Shown: in pieces, positions 1 through 9,695 of the stretch
Position numbering within the stretch: position 1 is the stretch's first letter
Layout of the letters: each line of letters opens with the position of its first letter
DNA from: Plotosus lineatus
Lineage: Eukaryota; Chordata; Actinopteri; Siluriformes; Plotosidae
Direction of reading: 5' to 3'
Length of the DNA: 64,000 nucleotides
Assembly (NCBI GenBank): GCA_024760905.1
Contig: CM045733.1
Coordinates: 68,411,001 to 68,475,000, forward strand
Made by a program: the position numbers and the translations under genes
The notes under the pieces: model-generated
Database searches by the model: none
What the model saw: only the letters and a program-made list of their open reading frames with translations
Told to the model about the DNA's origin: nothing

Positions 1-413
1 TGCAGCTCAGTTGTTTTATTTCATCATAAAATAATGAATGACCCCTCCTTGAATCGCCACCTTATCGTGGTGGAGGGGTTTGCATGACCTAATGATCCTA
101 GGAGCTATGTTGTCGGGGGCAAATGCCCCTGGTAGGGTCACCCAAGGCAAACAGGTCCGGGGTGAAGGTCCAGACAAAGTGCGATTCAAAACAAACCCCT
201 ATGACACATGAGACAACATAGGGATCAGTCTCCCTTGCCCGGACGCGGGTCACCGGGGTTCCCTCCTGGAGCCAGGCCCAGGGGAGGGGCTCGAAGGCGA
301 GCGCCTGGTGGTCGGGCTTATGCCCATGGAGCCTGGCCGGCCCCAGCCCGAAAAGGAGACATGGGTCCGCCCTCCCCTGGACCCACCACCCGTGGGAGGA
401 GTTTTAGGGTCGG

Positions 414-1240
414 GTGCAGTGTGAGTTGGGTGGCAGCCGAAGGCATGGGTTCTGTCGGACTGATCCTCGGCTGCTTACTCTGACCTTCGGGACATGGAAT
501 GTCACCTCTCTGGCGGGAAAGGAGCCTGATTTGGTGCGTGAGGTGGAGAGATACCGACTAGATATAGTCGGGCTCACCTCAACGCATAGCTTGGGCTCTG
601 GAACCATCCATCTCGAAAGAGGCTGGACCTTCTTCTATTCTGGAGTTGCTCATGGGGAGAGGCGGCGAGCCGGTGTGGGTATTCTTGTTGCCCCCGCCTC
701 GGTGCCCAAATGTTGGGGTTCTCCCAGTTGACGAAAGGGTAGCTTCCCTCCGTCTTCGGGTGGGGGACGGGTCCTGACTGTTATTTGTGCTTATGCACCA
801 AATGACAGTTCAGAGTACCCACCCTTTTGGAGTCTTTGGGGGTGTTGGAGAACGCTCCTCGGAGACTCGCCGTTGTCTTGGGAGACTTCAACGCCCATGT
901 GGGCAATGATAGTGTGACCTGGAAGGGTGTGATCGGTAGGTACGGCCTCTCCAGTCTGAATCCGAATGGTGTGTCGTTGTTGGACTTCTGTGCTCGTCAT
1001 AGTTTGTCTATCACGAACACCATGTTCGAACATAAGGGTGTCCATAAGTGCACTTGGCACCAGGACACCCTAGGTCGCAGTTCGATGATTGACTTTGTAG
1101 TCGTGTCATCGGACTTGCGACCATATGTTCTGGACACTCGGGTGAAGAGAGGAGCTGAGCTGTCTACTGATCACTACCTGGTGGTGAGTTGGCTTCGTGG
1201 TGTGGGAGGTTGCCTTCCAGACCTGGCAGGCCCAAGCGTG
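414..1240 (+). pseudogene. LINE endonuclease domain, frameshifted
   Basis: Exonuclease-endonuclease-phosphatase domain of the Rex3-like element; it would nick target DNA to prime reverse transcription. Visible pieces: the N-terminal GTWNVTSL motif near 490-515 (frame of 414), a GDFNAHVGN metal-binding motif near 879-905, [11 protein letters not shown] near 1081-1110 and [10 protein letters not shown] near 1162-1190 (frame of 827). The catalytic SxDH signature is present. The reading frame is lost around 725-830 and again near 1200, so no complete endonuclease can be made from this copy. The following linker (about 1200-1900) also jumps between frames. Confidence 0.85.
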
Positions 1241-1905
1241 TGATCAGGGTCTGCTGGGAACGCTTGGCGGAGCCCCTGTCCGAGAGGCCTTTAACTCCCA
1301 CCTCCGGCAGAGCTACAACCACGCCCGGAGGAGGCGGGGACATGGAATCGAATGGGCCATGTTTCGTGCCTCCATTGCTGAGGCGGCAGCCCATAGCTGT
1401 GGCCGTAAGGTCGCCGGTGCTTGTCGTGGCGGTAATCCCGAACCCGGTGGTGGACACCTGCGGTGAAGGGGCCGCCCAGCTGAAGAAGGAGGCCTATCGG
1501 GTTTTATTAGCCTGTGGGACTCCTGAGGCAGCAAACGGGTACCGGCAGGCCAAACGTGCTGCAGCCGAGGCTGTCGCAGATGCAAAATCTCGGGCGTGGG
1601 AGGAGTTCGGTGAGGGCCTGGAGAGTGATTATCGGTTGGCCTCAAAAGGTTCTGGGCCACCATCCGACGCCTCAGGAGGGGGAAGCAGTTCTTCACAAAC
1701 ACTGTTTACGGTGGAGGTGGGGAGCTGCTTACCTTGACTGGGGATGTTGTTGAGAGGTGGAGGGAATACTTTGAGGACCTTCTCAATCCCACCAACACGC
1801 CCTCCGTGGAAGAGGAAGACCCTGGGGTTCGGGTGAGGGTCCGCCCATCACTGGAGTGGAGGTCACTGAGGTTGTTAAAAAGCTCCTTAGTGGTCGAGCT
1901 CCGGG

Positions 1906-3375
1906 TTGGGCGAGATCCGCCCGGAATATCTCAGGGCTCTGGATGTTGTAGGACTGTCTTGGTTGACACGCCTCTGCAACATCGCGAGGCCATCGGGGCC
2001 TGTACCTCTGGATTGGCAAACTGGGGTGGTGGTCCCAATTTTTAAGAAGGGGGACCGGAGGGTGTGTTCCAATTATCGGGGAATTACACTCCTCAGCCTA
2101 CCTGGGAAAGTCTATGCAGGGGTACTAGAGAGGAGGATCCGACCGATAGTCGAACCTCGGATTCAGGAGGAACAATGTGGTTTTCGTCCTGGCCGCAGCA
2201 CTCTTGACCAACTCTATACGCTCCACAGGATTCTGGAGGGGGCATGGGAGTTTGCCCAATCTGTCCACATGTGCTTTGTGGATTTAGAGAAGGCTTTCGA
2301 CCGTGTCCCTCGAAAGATCTTGTGGGGCGTACTCCGAGAGTACGGCGTTCCGGATCCGTTGCTACGAGCTATTCGGTCGCTGTATCACCGGAGCCAGAGT
2401 TTGGTCCGTATTGGTAACAGCAGGTCGGATTCGTTTCCAGTGGGAGTTGGAGTCCGCCAAGGCTGTCCTTTGTCACCGATTCTGTTCATAATTTTCATGG
2501 ACAGAATTTCTAGGCGCAGTCGAGGCGATGAGGGGTTCTGGTTTGGTGGCCATCGGATATCGTCTCTGCTTTTTGCGGATGATGTTGTCCTTTTGGCTTC
2601 ATCAAGTCGGGCCCTCCAGCTCTCATTGGAGCGATTCGCAGCTGAGTGCGAAGCAGCCGGGATGAAGATCAGTACCTCCAAGTCCGAGGCCATGGTTCTC
2701 AGTTGGACAATGGTGGAATGCACCCTCCGGGTCGGGAATGAGGTCCTGCCCCAAGTGGAGGAGTTTAAGTATCTTGGGGTCTTGTTTACGAGTGAGGGAA
2801 GGATGGAGCGAGAGATCGACAGACGGATCGCTGCAGCCTCTGCTGTTAAGCGGTGCCTGTACCGGTCCGTCGTGGTGAAAAAGGAACTGAGCCGCAAGGC
2901 GAAGCTTTCAATTTACCAGTCGATCTACGTTCCAACCCTCACCTATGGTCACGAGCTTTGGGTAATGACCGAAAGAACAAGATCACGGATACAAGCGGCT
3001 GAAATGAGCTTTCTTCGCCGGGTGGCGGGGTTCTCCCTTAGAGATAGGGTGAGAAGCTCCGCCAGCCGGGGAGAGCTGGGAGTAGACCCGCTGCTCCTCC
3101 GCAGTGAGAGGGGCCAGGTGAGGTGGCGCGGGCATCTGGTCAGAATGCCCCCCGGACGCCTCCCTGGTGTGGTGTTTCGGGCATGTCCAACCGGGAAGAG
3201 ACCCCGGGGTCGACCTAGAACACGCTGGAGGGACTATGTCTCTCGGCTTGTCTGGGACCGCCTCGGTGTCCCCCCGGGAGAGTTGGAGGAAGTAGCTCAG
3301 GAGAGGGATGTCTGGACCTCTTTGCTAAGGTTGCTGCCCCCGCGACCCGACCCTGGACTAAGCGGAAGAAGATGA
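1906..3375 (+). CDS. Reverse transcriptase region of the Rex3-like LINE
   Basis: A 489-codon uninterrupted frame encodes an RNA-dependent DNA polymerase that would copy the LINE RNA at the nicked target. Finger/palm motifs are in order: NYRGITLLS (residues 56-64), CGFRPGRSTLDQ (91-102), motif A FVDLEKAFDRV (124-134, catalytic D126), RQGCPLSP (184-191), and the catalytic FADD box (223-226). The C-terminal part has the RTE-type LTYGHELWVMTERTRSRIQ segment and a basic RPRGRPRTRWRD stretch. The listed ATG is only the first in the open frame; the native protein is a polyprotein beginning with the endonuclease, so this region probably has no start of its own. An intact RT beside a decayed endonuclease suggests a fairly young but defective copy. 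Confidence 0.85.
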   Translation: MGEIRPEYLRALDVVGLSWLTRLCNIARPSGPVPLDWQTGVVVPIFKKGDRRVCSNYRGITLLSLPGKVYAGVLERRIRPIVEPRIQEEQCGFRPGRSTLDQLYTLHRILEGAWEFAQSVHMCFVDLEKAFDRVPRKILWGVLREYGVPDPLLRAIRSLYHRSQSLVRIGNSRSDSFPVGVGVRQGCPLSPILFIIFMDRISRRSRGDEGFWFGGHRISSLLFADDVVLLASSSRALQLSLERFAAECEAAGMKISTSKSEAMVLSWTMVECTLRVGNEVLPQVEEFKYLGVLFTSEGRMEREIDRRIAAASAVKRCLYRSVVVKKELSRKAKLSIYQSIYVPTLTYGHELWVMTERTRSRIQAAEMSFLRRVAGFSLRDRVRSSASRGELGVDPLLLRSERGQVRWRGHLVRMPPGRLPGVVFRACPTGKRPRGRPRTRWRDYVSRLVWDRLGVPPGELEEVAQERDVWTSLLRLLPPRPDPGLSGRR

Positions 3376-3543
3376 GATGATGAGATGAGATAATGAATGA
3401 GGAAGAGGTTTACCAGCTGCTCACTCTCTGTGCTGGCACATGGAGCACAAAGGTATGTCTATTTTTCAAATACCTGAGTGCAGACCCCCTCTATTTCTGG
3501 AAATTGAGGGCTTTTGCAAGATATCCATTCAACTGCTCTGATA

Positions 3544-3809
3544 CAGTGGTACCATGACTTACAAGTGTATTTTATTATAAATTTTCCATGATACAAGCTT
3601 CGATCCCACCTATTCAATGAGCAAATTTTTTATTTATGAACTGTTCTGAGGAAATGGCTTTTCAGGGCCGTTTAGCCTCGTATTCCTCCACGCTCTGACA
3701 ACGCCCTGTGCAGTGTTTCTCAATTATTTTGTGTTGCCCCCTATAGGAAGAACCCCCCCCGCCCAGGGCCCCGCACACGACCATAAATAGTGTTAACTGC
3801 ACTGCAATC
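3544..3809 (+). mobile_element. Left part of a pogo/Tigger-like DNA transposon (truncated)
   Basis: Begins after a TA with CAGTGGTACCATGACTTAC and stays collinear with the complete element at 34556-35486 (shared landmarks: ATGATACAAGCTTC versus ATGATACGAGCTTC, the GCCCCCTATAGGAA block, a C-rich run, and CACACGACCATAAATAGTGTT). It stops abruptly at about 3809, where Tc1-like sequence starts; its right half and right terminal repeat are missing. Confidence 0.75.
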
Positions 3810-4689
3810 AGCCTGTGGCACTGCTGAGGTGTTACGGAGGCCCAGGATGCTTCGATAGCGGCCTTAAGCTCATCCACAGTGTTGGGTCTGGTGTCTCTCA
3901 ACTTTCTCTTCACAATATCCCACAGATTCTCTATGGGCTTCAGGTCAGGAGAGTTGGCAGGCCAATTGAGCCCAGTAATACCATGGTCAGTAAACCATTT
4001 AGCAGTGGTTTTGGCACTGTGAGCAGGTGCCAGGTCGTGCTGAAAAATGAACATCTTCATCTTCATAAAGCTTTTCAGCAGATGGAAGCATGAAGTGCTC
4101 CAAAATCTCCTGATGGCGAGCTGCATTGTCCCTGCCCTTGATAAAACACAGTGAACCAACACCAGCAGCTGACATGGCACCCCAGACCATCACTGACTGT
4201 GGGTACTTGACACTGGACTTCAGGCATTTTGGCATTTCCTTCTCCCCAGTCTATGCTAGAGCACCTTGATTTCCGAATAACATGCAAAATTTGCTTTCAT
4301 CCGAAAAAAGTACTTTGGACTACTGAGCAACAGTCCAGTGCTGCTTCTCTGTAGCCCAGGTCAGGCGCTCCTGCCACTGTTTCTGGTTCAAAAGTGGCTT
4401 GACCTGGGGAATGCGGCACCTGTAGCCCAGTCCACTGCTTCCACAGGTCCCCCAAGGTCTGGAATCGGCCCTTCTCCACAATCTTCCTCAGGGTCCGGTC
4501 ACCTCTTCTGGTTGTGCAGCGTTTTCTGCCACACTTTTTCCTTCCCACAGACGTCCCACTGAGGTGGCTTGATCGAGCACTCTGGGAACAGCCTATTCGC
4601 TCAGAGATTTCTTTCTGTGTCTTACCCTCTTGCTTGAGGGTGTCAATGATGGCCTTCTGGACAGCAGTCAGGTTGGCAGTCTTACCCAT
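3810..4689 (-). pseudogene. Tc1-like transposase pseudogene
   Basis: Decayed cut-and-paste DDE transposase. It opens with MGKTANLTAVQKAIIDTLKQ and a paired-type helix-turn-helix (KTQKEISERIGCS) near 4600-4689. The middle is split over several frames: VMVWGAMSAAGVGSL near 4170-4215 and FQHDLAPAHSAKTT, with the second catalytic Asp, near 4010-4060. The final block NWPANSPDLKPIENLWD, with the third acidic residue, lies near 3925-3975. Reading continues to CHRLIA near 3815, where the last residues are replaced by pogo-like DNA. At least three frame breaks make it inactive. Confidence 0.85.
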
Positions 4690-5015
4690 GATTGTGGTTT
4701 TGAGTAATGAACCAGGCTGGGAGTTTTTAAAAGCCTCAGGAATCTTTTGCAGGTGTTTAGAGTTAATTGGTTGATTCAGATGATTAGGTTAATAGCTCAT
4801 TTAGACTACCTGAACATGATATGCTAATTTTTTGAGATAGGAATTTGGGGTTTTCATGAGCTGTATGCCAAAATCATCAGTATTAAAACAATAAAAGACC
4901 TGAAATATTTCAGGTGTGCAATGAATCTAAAATATATGAAAGTTTAATTTTTATCAGCACATTACAGAAAATAATGAACTTTATCACAATAGGCTAATTT
5001 TTTGAGAAGGACTAG
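3810..5015 (-). mobile_element. Tc1-like transposon, right end lost
   Basis: Minus-strand Tc1/mariner element. The 5' terminal region (4780-5015) has the AT-rich repeated block ending in CTAATTTTTTGAGAAGGAC next to a TA, with an internal repeat CTAATTTTTTGAGATAG near 4824. The other terminal inverted repeat is absent: the transposase C-terminus runs straight into the pogo-like fragment at about 3809, implying deletion or recombination after both elements were present. Confidence 0.82.
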
Positions 5016-5398
5016 TATGCTTGTATTTGCACAAACAAGTTATACAGATGGATGGGCTGGACAAGAAACCCACTTATACAGCGCCCACTCAGTGATGGCA
5101 GAACGTAAAATATTGCTCATATTTTTTTGACAATGTAAAAGACTCCCCAGAAGGACAGCATATTCAACTAAAAACAAGCCCCACAAGTGTGGTTCAGTTC
5201 CACTCATTGGGTTTCTATGCATCTGCTGGTGGCTGTTTGTATCAATCCATGCCTACTGCTATCTGTAAAAGTCACAGGGCTCTTGCTATTTTTTGATTGC
5301 TGGTAATCGCTCCGTGTTGGTGCTGGGGTCCAGGGGCAGCTGCTATGAGAATTGATAAAAAGTTTAACTTAAAGACCTGCTACCAATGTTTTGCCAAT

Positions 5399-5432
<34 letters not shown>

Positions 5433-6435
5433 CTTTGTAATGTATGTTCTCTGTTTGTCTGATGGACTCTCATTTTAAATAAGACTGAAAAATAACAAAA
5501 TATAAAACATGTGAAATAAAGTCAACCATTGCTTCGTTTAGTGAAAATAGAAATCCGGCCCCAAACACTGCAGAGCGAATTCTCTTAGCTGATAATCTAT
5601 CTTCTCTTTTCGGCTTTCTCCCGTTAATCTTTCATAAAGAACATGATCAGAGTAAAATAACAGGCTCGTGCCATCTCTAAATCCCCTCTTACCACCCGGC
5701 CCAGTGGACTTCAAACCTGCCAATGTTCTGCCTTTTTTACAACCAGATATCCACTGGACAACAATGGGGAAATAGCTGGTGCTTATGAGGATAACAGAAT
5801 ACACTGGAAACCCTACTGATTTTTGTAGCTCCAGTTAATTGGGAAGTTAGTGAGCCAAAATGTTTTTTTCCCCCTACAATTTCAGTGGGCAGAAGAGTGG
5901 AAAGGAGAAACATTACCCTTAACCAGCTTTTAACAAGAACCCGATGACACCTTATTTACTGACAGCAGTAAATAGGGTGATCATCAACTGGTATTAAATC
6001 CGTGTGTCCCTAATAAACAAGGCAATAGAATAGAGCCTAGTTTACTTCCTGAACACACAAAAATTCTCAACACGATAACAAATAATCATCAACAAAACCC
6101 AAATAATACAGAGACTAGTTACCCCAGTTTGTTCTTTCCCTCATGGAAGATGGAGCAGCACCCAGTATGCCATCTGATCGACGTAAAGGGAGAGAATCTG
6201 ACCTGAGAGAGACAACAAATACTCGAATATTTAGTAATTTGAACGGTGCTAAAAATATTTAAATTAGTATTTACATAGGCAACAACTTGGGGGTGGGTGG
6301 GAGAATTAGTCCAAAAGTATAACTTTTTTTAACAGATTTTATGTTCTATATATGCTGATATGTACAGGTTCTATATGCCTGTCCAAATGTACTGGTAGGA
6401 TGCTTACTGTTGATCCCAAAGATCTTCCCTCAGTA
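5016..6435. other. Unassigned intronic sequence with an A-tract
   Basis: AT-rich DNA between two transposon clusters, inside the inferred matr3-like gene. It contains a 28-base A run at 5403-5430. An 88-codon minus-strand frame (5538-5804) has a fairly protein-like second half but no recognised domain and no convincing splice sites. No other gene or repeat was recognised. Confidence 0.4.
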
Positions 6436-6639
6436 CAGTAGGCCCTTGACTATTCGCAGTTTTGCACTCACGGTTTGCATATTCGCGGGTCGCAGAGCAA
6501 CTGTCAAGTCATTCAATTTCAGCCAATGGCTGTCTTCCTTCCTGCTGATTGGTTGAAATGATGTAATGCCTATTTTCCCTCATTCGCACACAAGTTGTCA
6601 ATGTGCATTTTTTAGTGTGTTTTAATTACCAGTTAAGCT

Positions 6640-6900
6640 CTATGAGGCCACTCAAAAAACTGTGCATCTTCTCTGGCTAAGCAATAGAAAAGGTATATAA
6701 GAAAAGGAAATAAGACTTTCTCCTGAACAAATGACAGTTTCCTCTGAAGTGCCTGAAGAGGAAGAATCATCTGAACTGTTGTTAACCTGGATTATTTAAA
6801 GTCTTTTTCAATTATTATTCCAGTACAGAGCCTAAGTTAATGTTTAGAATGTTTGTGTGTGTCTGCTTTTCCCCACTCCAGCTGAGGGGCGTGGCAGAGC
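6640..6900 (+). repeat. Left arm of a long inverted repeat
   Basis: Reverse complement of 7140-7400 with only scattered differences by eye: shared blocks include AAATAAGACTTTCTCCTGAA, CAGTTTCCTCTGAAGTGCC, TTCAATTATTATTCCAGTAC and TTAATGTTTAGAATGTTTG. A spacer of about 240 bp (6901-7139) separates the arms. Transcripts across both arms could form a long hairpin. Confidence 0.85.
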
Positions 6901-7139
6901 TGCTCGGACTGAAAGCAGTTCATACTTGAATTAAGTAATCTCATTCACTCCCTATAAAAACAAACCACACGCTCGCCTTAATTAAAGAGCACTTCTTAAG
7001 TCCTTCCCCTAGGAGTGTGAGGCATTTGTTGCAGGTAACACATGGACCTTGATCTTTTAAGTGCGCAAGTGCACTTGCCAACTTGAAAGGTATAGGTCCG
7101 GATAAGCCGTGCTTCGTCTCACAAGCTCTGTTTGTCACC

Positions 7140-7400
7140 TGTAACAAACGCCACAGCTCAGCCACGCCCCTCAGCCAGAGCGGGGAAAAAGCAGACACAC
7201 AAACATTCTAAACATTAACTTTGTCTCTGTACTGGAATAATAATTGAAAAAGACTTTAATACTCCAGCTTTACAACAGTTCAGATGATTATTCCTCTTCA
7301 GGCACTTCAGAGGAAACTGTCGTTTCTTCAGGAGAAAGTCTTATTTCTTCAGAAGAGACGGCGTTTGAGTGGCATCATAGAGCTAAACTGGATAATATAC
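7140..7400 (-). repeat. Right arm of a long inverted repeat
   Basis: Inverted copy of 6640-6900, complete up to the LINE insertion point at about 7404. The plus strand opens a 65-codon frame rich in Ser/Glu (SSDDYSSSGTSEETVVSS), the mirrored form of the acidic segment in the left arm; it is more likely a by-product than a gene. Confidence 0.85.
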
Positions 7401-7403
7401 AAA

Positions 7404-7964
7404 ATGAAGATATATATATACATACGTCGGTCGGTAGGTAGGTATGAGGGCATGCGCCGGGACAGCACTTCGCTGCATCCACCAGCTGCCTCCTGGCGAT
7501 CGACCAGGCTTGCGCAGGGCCCATACCCCCCCCGGCAGGGAAGCCCTCAGCTGCGACAACCACGTCACACGCGGCCATCCCCGCGATCAGCTCCAGCCCC
7601 TAGGATCCCGAACGGACAGGATCCGGTGTGCTGGGTCCGAAGGCAAGAAACACGGCAAGTGCCCATAATAGCGCAGCTGACGATCGCGGATCAAGCAGGT
7701 TACTCTTACCATCCCCGCATCCTCGAGCACCTTCCGGTTGGTAACTAAGTCCCGCTAGCGGTATCCGAAGATGCGGCGAAGGGAAGTCGTAATTAAGGAG
7801 TCCAGTCTTCATCAAAGCTCAACTGTGAGCGTCCATGTCTCGCTCGAGTAGAGCAAGACAGGGAGCACAAGGGAACGAAAGACTTGGGCTTTCGTCTGCC
7901 TGCTCAGATACCTCGACCGCCACACGGTCCTGTCCAGCGAGCTCATCACCCCGTAGGCTAAGTC
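7404..7964 (-). mobile_element. 5'-truncated LINE fragment (RT C-terminal region)
   Basis: A GC-rich block, unlike its AT-rich surroundings, flanked by the 9-bp direct repeat ATATACAAA (7395-7403 and 7965-7973), a likely target duplication. The minus strand shows LINE C-terminal pieces in changing frames: VLPVLLYSSETWTLT near 7810-7855 and MGPAQAWSIARRQ near 7480-7520, followed by a short A/T repeat tail at about 7405-7440. The clade cannot be fixed (an R4/Dong- or RTE-like end is possible). It inserted into the foldback transposon, so it is younger than that element. Confidence 0.75.
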
Positions 7965-8253
7965 ATATACAAAGTATGTATAAAGTATGCTGTATAATGT
8001 TTATATATTTTATTAATAAATATCACAGTACAAAATTAAAAAGTTTTTCTTAATCGTTACTACATTTTACTACATTAATACTGTATTAATGAGTAAGACT
8101 GTATATAGAATGTGTTTAAGAAGCATATTTTAGCACATGCAATAGATACATAGTATTTTACTTCCGGTTGCTCATTCGCGCATGTAATATGATACATAGG
8201 GTTTTACTTCCGGGAACAGAACTCACGGATTATCTTCATTCGCGGGAGGGGCC

Positions 8254-8265
8254 ATATATATATAT

Positions 8266-8349
<84 letters not shown>

Positions 8350-8370
8350 TATACATACACACATATACAT

Positions 8371-8401
<31 letters not shown>

Positions 8402-8402
8402 C
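8254..8402. repeat. Compound TA/CA microsatellite
   Basis: About 150 bp of alternating (TA)n and (CA)n at the right edge of the foldback element. Apparent plus- and minus-strand frames over it are repeat translations, not genes. Confidence 0.95.
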
Positions 8403-9258
8403 ATGAAAATCTATGAGACCATTTCTTTATGGTATACACGCAGACAAAAAAAACCCCAAAAACAAAATACAACACTCATGGTTTACGTACATTCGACCAG
8501 ATGGCATTTGAGGGTCCCATTCTGGATACCTATAAACAGAAGGGAGAGAGACTCAAAGTTATTTTCTGATATGGAAGATGAATGCATGTGTCGAAAATCA
8601 CAGACTATAATAGATAAAACGGTCAGAAAAGAAACTCAACAAATCATTCGTTACATTCAGCACCAGCAGGATTTCGTTGTATTAACAGACTGTGCAAAAG
8701 GAGAAATGCAACTTATGTATCATAAGAGCAATGATCAGCTTGGCCCCCAGTTTTTTCTTGGCCAGACAGCTTTTAAGGCTTCATGTCCAAACAGAACATT
8801 CAAACAGCCACACTCCAGGAAAACTGTAGGGTGTATCATGCATGTTGAACTCTTTAAATCACCCTGAAACCCATTTAAGGAAAAACTGACAGAATATTAA
8901 TGAAATAAAGTTGACAGAAAGGATCATTTTCTCAAGTTACCTGACAAAATTGGCAAGAGGATGCATACGCAAATTGGGAAAGAATTGATGTGTGACTAAT
9001 TTATTGTACAAGAATCTTCAGCACATTAATCCGATTAAAAGCATATGATATTTGTATAAGGTAAAAGTATTAATTATGTATAATTACACTCTGGTAAATC
9101 ACAATCACTGAATAAGAATGAAAATGGCACACAAATTAAAGGGAAATGAAAAAGTCAAAGACATACAATTGCAGAAGGAGCCTCCGGTTTTCTGTATGCC
9201 GAATCCCAGTTGTGTGCTCTGTCCATTCCTGTAAATACACCATTCCCACAGCAAAAAA

Positions 9259-9260
<2 letters not shown>
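8403..9260. other. Unassigned intronic sequence
   Basis: A 154-codon plus-strand frame (8403-8867) begins in the microsatellite and shows no recognisable domain. Without splice, promoter or family support it is treated as chance. Nothing else was recognised. Confidence 0.4.

Positions 9261-9261
<1 letters not shown>

Positions 9262-9309
<48 letters not shown>
9262..9309. repeat. (TA)n microsatellite
   Basis: About 24 uninterrupted TA units, in intron sequence about 390 bp downstream (gene direction) of the matr3-like exon. Confidence 0.95.
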
Positions 9310-9314
<5 letters not shown>

Positions 9315-9689
9315 ATCAAATCCTATCAAGCTGATGATTACATTTAACTATCTTCTGATTCAACAATAAAACTGCTTAGAATGTGCCCGGATATAAGCGA
9401 ACTTCCCAAACAAGGCAATGGATTGAAATGATGGTGGATATTAAATTAAATCCCATAATAAATATATTTAATTTTACCTTTACAATGAATAACTGTAGTA
9501 AACATCCGTAATGCATGTGCATATGGTCTACTACAGACATTAAATGGGCATCATATACTAAACACACTGGACAAACACCAAGATGTACGGATGAACAAAT
9601 GCTTTCAGACACAGGTGTTCTCCGTCATGTGGTTGATATGTTCAAGAGAGGAAAAAAGTTGGTGTGTGAAAGAAAATCTGTTCTCAACT

Positions 9690-9695
9690 ACTCAC
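9690..9695 (-). promoter_or_regulatory. Splice donor of the matr3-like coding exon
   Basis: The minus strand reads CCATG|GTGAGTAG. A consensus donor exactly at the homology break after HSSM supports exon end 9696. Confidence 0.85.

Larger units (their letters stand above)
42..3389 (+). mobile_element. Rex3-like (RTE clade) non-LTR retrotransposon, near full length
   Basis: A LINE on the plus strand with an apurinic-type endonuclease region followed by a reverse transcriptase. It ends in a short 3' UTR and a tail of GATGA-type repeats (about 3371-3390) rather than poly(A), as known for Rex3/RTE elements. An 11-bp direct repeat, ATAATGAATGA, flanks it at 31-41 and 3390-3400 and looks like the target duplication, although its right copy partly blends with the tail. 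The 5' part (42-410) is GC-rich and non-coding; its start is supported by the second copy, which ends at about 15515 with the same sequence inverted. Family assignment is from recognised protein motifs and the tail, not from a database search. Confidence 0.88.
6436..8253. mobile_element. Foldback DNA transposon with diverged terminal inverted repeats
   Basis: The left end starts CAGTAGGCCCTTGACTATTCGC after a TA. The right end (about 8190-8253) carries CACGGAT, ATTCGCGGG and AGGGGCC, an imperfect inverted match to the left end (CACGGTT, ATTCGCGGG, AGGCCCTT); it runs into a TA/CA microsatellite. Internally, about 260-bp arms (6640-6900 and 7140-7400) are inverted copies. The left arm reads as an acidic Glu/Ser-rich peptide (PEEEESSELL) near 6750-6785, possibly the C-terminus of a pogo-type transposase, but too little remains to be sure. 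A LINE fragment interrupts it at 7404-7964. Confidence 0.65.

Noticed and set aside
5538..5804. 88-codon minus-strand frame with protein-like second half
   Set aside because: No recognised homology, no clear acceptor or donor; kept only as a remark.
8168..8475. Frames made of Tyr-Ile and His-Thr repeats
   Set aside because: Direct translations of the TA/CA microsatellite.
8403..8867. 154-codon plus-strand open frame
   Set aside because: Begins at the edge of a TA/CA microsatellite inside an inferred intron; no recognisable family.
9684..9695. Extension of the matr3-like frame to 261 codons
   Set aside because: The last three codons lie past a consensus GTGAGT donor and after the point where family homology stops.
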